From NCBI GenBank assembly GCA_009780515.1, contig WQZX01000014.1, forward strand, positions 1-53,447: DNA of 53,447 bases, read 5' to 3'. The notes under the pieces were generated by a model. That model made no database searches, had not been told where the DNA came from, and saw nothing but the letters and a program-made list of their open reading frames with translations. This stretch comes from Nocardioidaceae bacterium. Its GTDB lineage: Bacteria; Actinomycetota; Actinomycetes; Propionibacteriales; Nocardioidaceae. A program made the translations under genes and the position numbers. Shown here one piece after another: positions 48,798 through 53,447 of this stretch (position 1 is its first letter; the number at the start of each line of letters is the position of its first letter).

Positions 48798-48855
48798 CTC
48801 GGGTCATGGTGGGACCGGCCGGCCGGACGCAGGGGGTGTGGGAGACTCTTCCCCC

Positions 48856-50043
48856 GTGGCCGACGATGTCCCTACCTCTCACCCGCGCGCCGGAGAACCG
48901 GTCTTCGACCTGCACCTGGGCGGGAAGCTCGCGACCGTAGCCACCGCCGAGGTCGGCACCCGGGAGCAGCTCTCGCTGGCGTACACGCCCGGTGTCGCCG
49001 AGGTGTGCACCGCGATCGCCGAGGATCCTTCGCTGACGCGCCACTACACGTGGGTGCCGAACACCGTCGCGATCGTCACCGACGGCACCGCCGTCCTCGG
49101 GCTCGGTGACATCGGCCCGTCCGCCGCGATGCCGGTGATGGAGGGCAAGGCGGTCCTGTTCAAGCAGTTCGGCGGCGTCGACGGCGTGCCGATCTGCCTC
49201 GACACCACCGACACCGAGGAGATCATCGAGACCGTGGCGCGGATGGCGCCCAGCTTCGGTGGCATCAACCTCGAGGACATCTCCGCGCCGCGGTGCTTCG
49301 AGATCGAGGACCGGCTCAAGGAGCGCCTCGACATCCCCGTCTTCCACGACGACCAGCACGGCACCGCCGTCGTCACGCTGGCGGCGCTCACCAACGCGCT
49401 GCGCCTGACCGGGCGCACCCCCGAGTCGACCCGTGTCGTCATCTCGGGCGCCGGCGCGGCCGGCGTCGCGATCGCCAAGATCCTGCTCGCCGCGGGCGTG
49501 AAGGACATGGTCGTGACCGACCGCAAGGGCGTCGTGTGCTCCGAGCGCACCGACCTGACGCCGGTCAAGCGCGAGCTCGCTGCGATCACCGCCGACGTCA
49601 ACGGGCGCTCCGGGACGCTGGCCGACGCGTTCGCCGGCGCCGACGTCTACATCGGCGTCTCGGGCGGCACGATCCCCGAGGAGATCGTGGCCACCATGGC
49701 CGACGACGCGATCATCTTCGCGATGGCCAACCCGACGCCCGAGGTCCACCCCGATGTCGCCCACCGCCACGCCCGGATCGTCGCGACGGGTCGCTCCGAC
49801 TTCCCGAACCAGATCAACAACGTGCTGGCCTTTCCGGGCATCTTCCGGGGCGCCTTCGACGCCAATGCCACGGCGATCACCGAGAACATGAAGGTGGCTG
49901 CCGCGACCGCGCTGGCAGAGCTCGTCGGTGACGACCTCCGCGAGGACATGGTCATCCCGACGCCGTTCGACCCCCGGGTCGGGCCGGCCGTCGCCGCGGC
50001 CGTCGCCGCCGCCGCGCGCCGCGACGGGGTGGCTCGGGCCTGA
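48856..50043 (+). CDS. NAD(P)-dependent malic enzyme
   Basis: A 395-residue short bacterial malic enzyme that decarboxylates malate to pyruvate. Motifs include SLAYTPGVAEVC near residue 37, FHDDQHGTAVVTLAA (about 165-179), the Rossmann GAGAAGVAIAKILLAAG (about 198-214), and FAMANPTPEVHP near the middle. The acetyl-transferase-like extension found in larger MaeB enzymes is absent. Cofactor preference cannot be decided. The GTG at 48856 is the best start; a long open frame upstream continues into sodX and has no support. A weak promoter-like segment lies before it. Confidence 0.9.
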   Translation: MADDVPTSHPRAGEPVFDLHLGGKLATVATAEVGTREQLSLAYTPGVAEVCTAIAEDPSLTRHYTWVPNTVAIVTDGTAVLGLGDIGPSAAMPVMEGKAVLFKQFGGVDGVPICLDTTDTEEIIETVARMAPSFGGINLEDISAPRCFEIEDRLKERLDIPVFHDDQHGTAVVTLAALTNALRLTGRTPESTRVVISGAGAAGVAIAKILLAAGVKDMVVTDRKGVVCSERTDLTPVKRELAAITADVNGRSGTLADAFAGADVYIGVSGGTIPEEIVATMADDAIIFAMANPTPEVHPDVAHRHARIVATGRSDFPNQINNVLAFPGIFRGAFDANATAITENMKVAAATALAELVGDDLREDMVIPTPFDPRVGPAVAAAVAAAARRDGVARA

Positions 50044-50054
50044 GAAGCGCCCGA

Positions 50055-50060
50055 TAGGTT
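50055..50060 (+). promoter_or_regulatory. -10 element, leaderless pattern, for the MDR oxidoreductase gene
   Basis: TAGGTT ends 6 nt before the ATG at 50067. Confidence 0.5.
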
Positions 50061-50066
50061 GGACGC

Positions 50067-51035
50067 ATGTTCGCCGTCTACGCCGAGTCGTTCAGCACGG
50101 AGAGCCCGCTCGACGGGCTGACCATCGGGGAGCGCCCGGACCCGGTCGCCCCGGAGGGATGGGCGACCGTCACGGTCAAGGCCGCCTCGCTCAACCACCA
50201 CGACCTCTGGTCGCTGCAGGGGGTGGGCCTGAAGCAGGAGGCCCTGCCGATGATCCTCGGCTGTGACGCCGCGGGCCACGACGAGGACGGCAACGAGGTC
50301 GTCGTCCACTCGGTCATCTCCAGCCCCGACTGGACCGGTGAGGAGACCTTCGACCCGAAGCGGTCGCTGCTCTCCGAGCGTCACCAGGGCACCTTCGCCG
50401 ACAAGGTGGTCGTGCCGCGGCGCAACATCGTCCCGAAGCCCGCCTCGCTGTCGTTCGAGGAGGCCGCGTGCCTGCCGACGGCCTGGCTCACCGCCTACCG
50501 CATGCTCTTCACCCAGGGCGGCCTGAAGGCCGGCGACACCGTGCTGGTGCAGGGCGCCGGCGGTGGCGTCGCGACCGCGCTGATCGCCCTCGGCCGCGCT
50601 GCCGGTCTGAAGGTGCTCGCCACCAGCCGCGACGAGGGCAAGCGCGCCAAGGCGCTCGAGCTCGGCGCGCACGAGGTCTACGAGTCGGGGGAGCGCCTGC
50701 CCGCCAAGGTCGACGCGGTGATGGAGACCGTCGGCCGCGCGACCTGGCAACACTCCATCCGCTCCCTCAAGCCCGGCGGCAAGCTGGTGATCAGCGGTAC
50801 GACGTCCGGACCCAAGCTCGACGACGCGATGCTGACCCACATCTTCTTCCTGCAGCTCAGCGTCATCGGCTCGACCATGGGCACCCGCGACGAGCTGGCC
50901 TCCCTGGTCACGATGCTCGACGCGACCGGGGTCCGGCCGCTGATCGACCGCACCCTGCCGATGGAGCAGGCGCGCGACGGCTTCGCGGCGCTCAACTCCG
51001 GCGACGTCTTCGGCAAGGTCGTCTTCACCCGCTGA
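50067..51035 (+). CDS. Zinc-independent MDR oxidoreductase (quinone oxidoreductase-like)
   Basis: A 322-residue medium-chain dehydrogenase/reductase. It has an N-terminal GroES-like domain (ASLNHHDLWSLQGVG, LGCDAAGHD) and a Rossmann domain with VQGAGGGVATALIALGRAAG (about residues 163-182). The structural zinc cysteines of alcohol dehydrogenases are absent, and FEEAACLPTAWLTAYRML is typical of the quinone-oxidoreductase branch. Cofactor is probably NADPH. It stands alone with a leaderless-type promoter between the malic enzyme and the acetyltransferase-like gene. Confidence 0.85.
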   Translation: MFAVYAESFSTESPLDGLTIGERPDPVAPEGWATVTVKAASLNHHDLWSLQGVGLKQEALPMILGCDAAGHDEDGNEVVVHSVISSPDWTGEETFDPKRSLLSERHQGTFADKVVVPRRNIVPKPASLSFEEAACLPTAWLTAYRMLFTQGGLKAGDTVLVQGAGGGVATALIALGRAAGLKVLATSRDEGKRAKALELGAHEVYESGERLPAKVDAVMETVGRATWQHSIRSLKPGGKLVISGTTSGPKLDDAMLTHIFFLQLSVIGSTMGTRDELASLVTMLDATGVRPLIDRTLPMEQARDGFAALNSGDVFGKVVFTR

Positions 51036-51098
51036 CCAGCCTCCGGGCGGCCGCGGAATCCGCTTGCCCGGCGCCGGTCCGTGTCGCAGCATCGGGGC

Positions 51099-51854
51099 AT
51101 GGACCTGCGCATCGTGACCGCAGCGCAGCGGCCCGACCTGAAGGCGCAGTTCGCGACCGACGGCCTCGACCCGTGGCCGACGTACATGGGCATGGACCCG
51201 ATCGGGGAGCTCTACTACTCCGACGTCCGGACCGCGCACCCGGAGTACGTCCTGCTCGCCCACGACGCCGCCGCTCCCGACCAGGCCGTCGCCCGCGCCT
51301 ACTGCGTGCCCTTCTCGTGGGACGGCGACCCGGTGGCGGGTGAGCTCCCGGTCGACGGCTGGGACGGCGTGATCTGGCGGGCGGCGCGTGACCGCCAGCT
51401 GGGACGTGCGCCCGACCTGGTGTCGGCGCTGGAGATCACGGTCGCCGCGGACCTGCTCGGCACGGGGCTGTCGGCGGTCATGCTCCGGGCGATGCGGGAC
51501 AACGTCTCCCGGCTCGGCCATCGGGACCTGGTCGCGCCGGTCCGCCCGAACCACAAGCACCTGTCGCCGCGGATGCCGATCGACCGCTACGCCGCGCTCA
51601 CGCGGAGCGATGGGCTGCCGCAGGACCCCTGGCTCCGCGTGCACGTCCGCGCCGGCGGTCGCATCGTCGGCACCACCCCGCGCGCGATGGTCATCCCCGG
51701 CACGCTGCAGGAGTGGCGGTCCTGGACCGGGCTGCCGTTCAACGAGTCCGGCGACGTCGAGGTCCCCGAGGCGCTGGCACCCGTCCACTGCAGCGTCGAG
51801 CAGGGCCATGCGGTGTACGTGGAGCCCGGCGTCTGGGTTCACCACCGGCTCTGA
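51099..51854 (+). CDS. GNAT-like N-acetyltransferase
   Basis: A 251-residue protein with a GNAT-like core. The acyl-CoA-binding region is suggested by ALEITVAADLLGTGLSAVMLRAM (about residues 108-130), a beta-alpha motif resembling motif A, and by LVAPVRPNHKHLSPRMPI. The first 80 residues are typical of larger GNAT relatives seen near natural-product genes. Identification is moderate; no experimentally known close relative comes to mind. I use ATG 51099; GTG 51081 would add six residues. It is followed by a 130-bp gap before the MFS gene. Confidence 0.6.
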   Translation: MDLRIVTAAQRPDLKAQFATDGLDPWPTYMGMDPIGELYYSDVRTAHPEYVLLAHDAAAPDQAVARAYCVPFSWDGDPVAGELPVDGWDGVIWRAARDRQLGRAPDLVSALEITVAADLLGTGLSAVMLRAMRDNVSRLGHRDLVAPVRPNHKHLSPRMPIDRYAALTRSDGLPQDPWLRVHVRAGGRIVGTTPRAMVIPGTLQEWRSWTGLPFNESGDVEVPEALAPVHCSVEQGHAVYVEPGVWVHHRL

Positions 51855-51984
51855 CCGGCAGTCGTCCTAAAGGATTCGCGCGATGTCGGTGGTCTCGGGA
51901 ACGATGTGCATGTCGAAAAGCGAGGGTCTGGTCCGTGGATCAGGTGAACGCCTTTCCGCTCACCCACCGACCCGAGGACCTGAC

Positions 51985-53447
51985 ATGACTGCGCCCATCG
52001 AGGACGACCTCTCCCCGAAGGACTACGAGATCTACGACGCCGAGCTCGAGGCGGAGCTCGCCAGCGGTCGCACACCGCTCGTCATCAAGCTGCTGGTGGC
52101 CGCCACGTTCGTGGTGATCCTCAACGAGACCATCATGGTCAACGCGCTCTCCAAGCTCGAGGCCGACTTCAAGATCTCCGACAGCACCGGTCAGTGGCTG
52201 TCCTCGATCTTCATGCTCACCATGGCGGCGGTGATCCCGCTGACGGGCTGGTTCCTCCAGCGGGTGAGCACCCGCACGGCGTACGCCTCGGCGATGATCA
52301 CCTTCTGCGTGGGCACGCTGCTGGCCGGTGTCGCGCCGACCTTCGGCATCCTGCTCGTCGGCCGCGTGATCCAGGCGAGCGGCACCGCGGTGATGATGCC
52401 GCTGCTGATGACCACGCTGATGACCGTCGTGCCGATGCAGGACCGCGGCCGCGTGATGGGCAACGTGACCCTGGCGATGTCCGTCGCTCCGGCGCTCGGC
52501 CCGACCGCCTCCGGCCTGATCCTCCAGGTCGGCTCGTGGCGGCTGATCTTCTTCGTGGTGCTGCCGATCGCGCTGGTCGTCGGCCTGCTCGGCTTCCGGC
52601 TGCTCGAGAACGTCGGTGAGGCGAAGAGGTCGCCGGTGAGCTGGGTCAGCGTGGTGCTGGCCGCCGCCGGCTTCTCGAGCCTGGTCTACGGCCTCAACCG
52701 CGTGGGTCAGGCGAGCTGGGCGGAGCCGACGATCTTCATCGCCGTCGGCGTGGTCCTCGTCGCCGTCTTCGTGCTCAACCAGATCCGGCTCCAGCGCTTC
52801 GGCACCCCGCTGCTCGACATGCGCGCCTTCAAGCACGCCACCTTCACCAAGTCGCTGATCCTGATGGCCGTCGCGTTCATGGGCTTCTTCGGGTCGATGA
52901 TCCTGATCCCGCTGTACCTCCAGACGGCGGTGCGCGGGCTGTCGCCCCTGCAGGCCGGGCTGATCGTCATGCCCGGCGGGCTCGCGATGGGCCTGCTCGG
53001 GCCGCAGGTCGGCAGGCTCTACGACCGGTTCGGCTCGCGACCTCTGGTGATCCCGGGAGCGCTCGGCCTGGTGGCGATGCTCGCCGCGCTCAGCCAGGTC
53101 AGCATCACCACGCCGTACTGGCTGATCATCGTGGTCCACGTGGCGCTGATGACCTCGCTCGCCGCGATCTTCACGCCGGTCTTCTCACTGGGACTGGGCG
53201 ACCTCCCGCCGCAGCTCTACTCGCACGGCTCGTCGCTGCTCGGCTCGCTGCAGCAGGTCGCCGGTGCGATCGGCACGGCACTGCTGATCATGATCTCCAG
53301 CAACCAGGCCAAGAGGGTCGTCGAGGCCGGCCTCACGCCGGACCACCCCCGGCCGTCCCACGCGCTCGAGGCGCAGGCCTTCGTGAGCGGGATGGAGCAT
53401 GCGCTGCTCGTCTCCGCGGCGATCAGCGTGGTGGTCGTCGTGATGGC
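51985..53447 (+). CDS. MFS drug:H+ antiporter, DHA2 (EmrB/QacA) family, C-terminus cut
   Basis: At least 487 residues of an open frame that continues past the window. The N-terminal cytoplasmic tail is acidic (IEDDLSPKDYEIYDAELEAEL). It is followed by the first helix with LNETIMVNALSKLEADF (motif D1 of DHA2), the QWLSSIFMLTMAAVIPLTGW loop and motif A-like GRVIQASGTAVMMPLL, then motif C-like GPTASG. At least eleven helices are visible, in line with a 14-TM exporter. GAGGA lies about 7 nt before the ATG. Substrate is unknown. I see no adjacent TetR gene. Confidence 0.85.
   Translation, partial: MTAPIEDDLSPKDYEIYDAELEAELASGRTPLVIKLLVAATFVVILNETIMVNALSKLEADFKISDSTGQWLSSIFMLTMAAVIPLTGWFLQRVSTRTAYASAMITFCVGTLLAGVAPTFGILLVGRVIQASGTAVMMPLLMTTLMTVVPMQDRGRVMGNVTLAMSVAPALGPTASGLILQVGSWRLIFFVVLPIALVVGLLGFRLLENVGEAKRSPVSWVSVVLAAAGFSSLVYGLNRVGQASWAEPTIFIAVGVVLVAVFVLNQIRLQRFGTPLLDMRAFKHATFTKSLILMAVAFMGFFGSMILIPLYLQTAVRGLSPLQAGLIVMPGGLAMGLLGPQVGRLYDRFGSRPLVIPGALGLVAMLAALSQVSITTPYWLIIVVHVALMTSLAAIFTPVFSLGLGDLPPQLYSHGSSLLGSLQQVAGAIGTALLIMISSNQAKRVVEAGLTPDHPRPSHALEAQAFVSGMEHALLVSAAISVVVVVM

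Noticed and set aside
1..53447. tRNA, rRNA, integrase, transposase or phage genes.
   Set aside because: No tRNA T-loop/acceptor pattern, rRNA sequence or mobile-element enzyme was recognised anywhere in the window.

Overview
The window is chromosomal DNA from a very GC-rich actinobacterium. The evidence is lineage-specific genes: a WhiB1-type iron-sulfur protein, a SigR/RsrA redox sigma pair, the 24-residue ribosomal protein bL37, PdtaS and nickel superoxide dismutase. Nocardioidaceae (Nocardioides-like) is my best guess, from gene order and repeat style; the sequence does not prove it. About 48 protein genes are called. I saw no tRNA, rRNA, CRISPR array, transposase or phage gene.

Layout. 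1-2956 (minus): a MurD2/MurL pair, the alternative route that puts D-glutamate into peptidoglycan, coupled to an unrecognised gene that leaves the window. 2998-4353: a PLP-dependent decarboxylase transcribed divergently. 4507-13216: a type IV pilus locus (major pilin, PilT, PilB, PilC, two minor prepilins, a PilX-like protein, prepilin peptidase) with a 162-bp inverted-repeat element between pilB and pilC. 13720-16652: a fused membrane/glycosyltransferase protein coupled to a PIG-L deacetylase. 16649-21543: an SDR with a KstR-like operator, an SNF2 helicase, an NAD(P)-binding protein, a tandem 108-bp repeat and a TetR regulator. 21608-23922: ergothioneine genes egtB-egtD. 24189-30903: secreted metalloprotease, DUF445, S4, FKBP, sulfatase, CBS and HisN-like genes. 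30988-32563: DUF2231 and an AbiEi/DUF559 protein bracketed by twin hairpins. 32604-45163: a block resembling the mycobacterial aroA-rsgA-SRAP-sigH-pdtaS-whiB1 neighbourhood, interrupted by a 1288-residue secreted beta-helix protein. 45414-53447: a SigF-type sigma factor with an RsbW-like partner, a secreted Cys-repeat protein, sodN/sodX, malic enzyme, a quinone-oxidoreductase-like protein, an acetyltransferase-like protein and an MFS exporter cut by the window end.

Regulation visible in the sequence. Many genes have a TAnnnT -10 hexamer ending 6-8 nt before the start codon and no Shine-Dalgarno, the pattern expected of leaderless mRNAs. sigR has two promoters: a perfect SigR-type promoter (GGAAT-N18-GTT) upstream of an in-frame early start, and a second -10 next to the downstream start. 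That predicts two SigR isoforms. Strong hairpins close most convergent gene pairs.

Functional modules: cell-wall precursor synthesis (MurD2/MurL, plus AroA for aromatic precursors), surface structures (pilus, beta-helix protein, possible glycolipid pair) and oxidative-stress defence (SigR/RsrA, ergothioneine, Ni-SOD). No single new system is proven. The best candidates for something undescribed are the fused membrane/GT4 protein with its PIG-L deacetylase, and the short repeat that adds the same peptide to PilD and EgtB.
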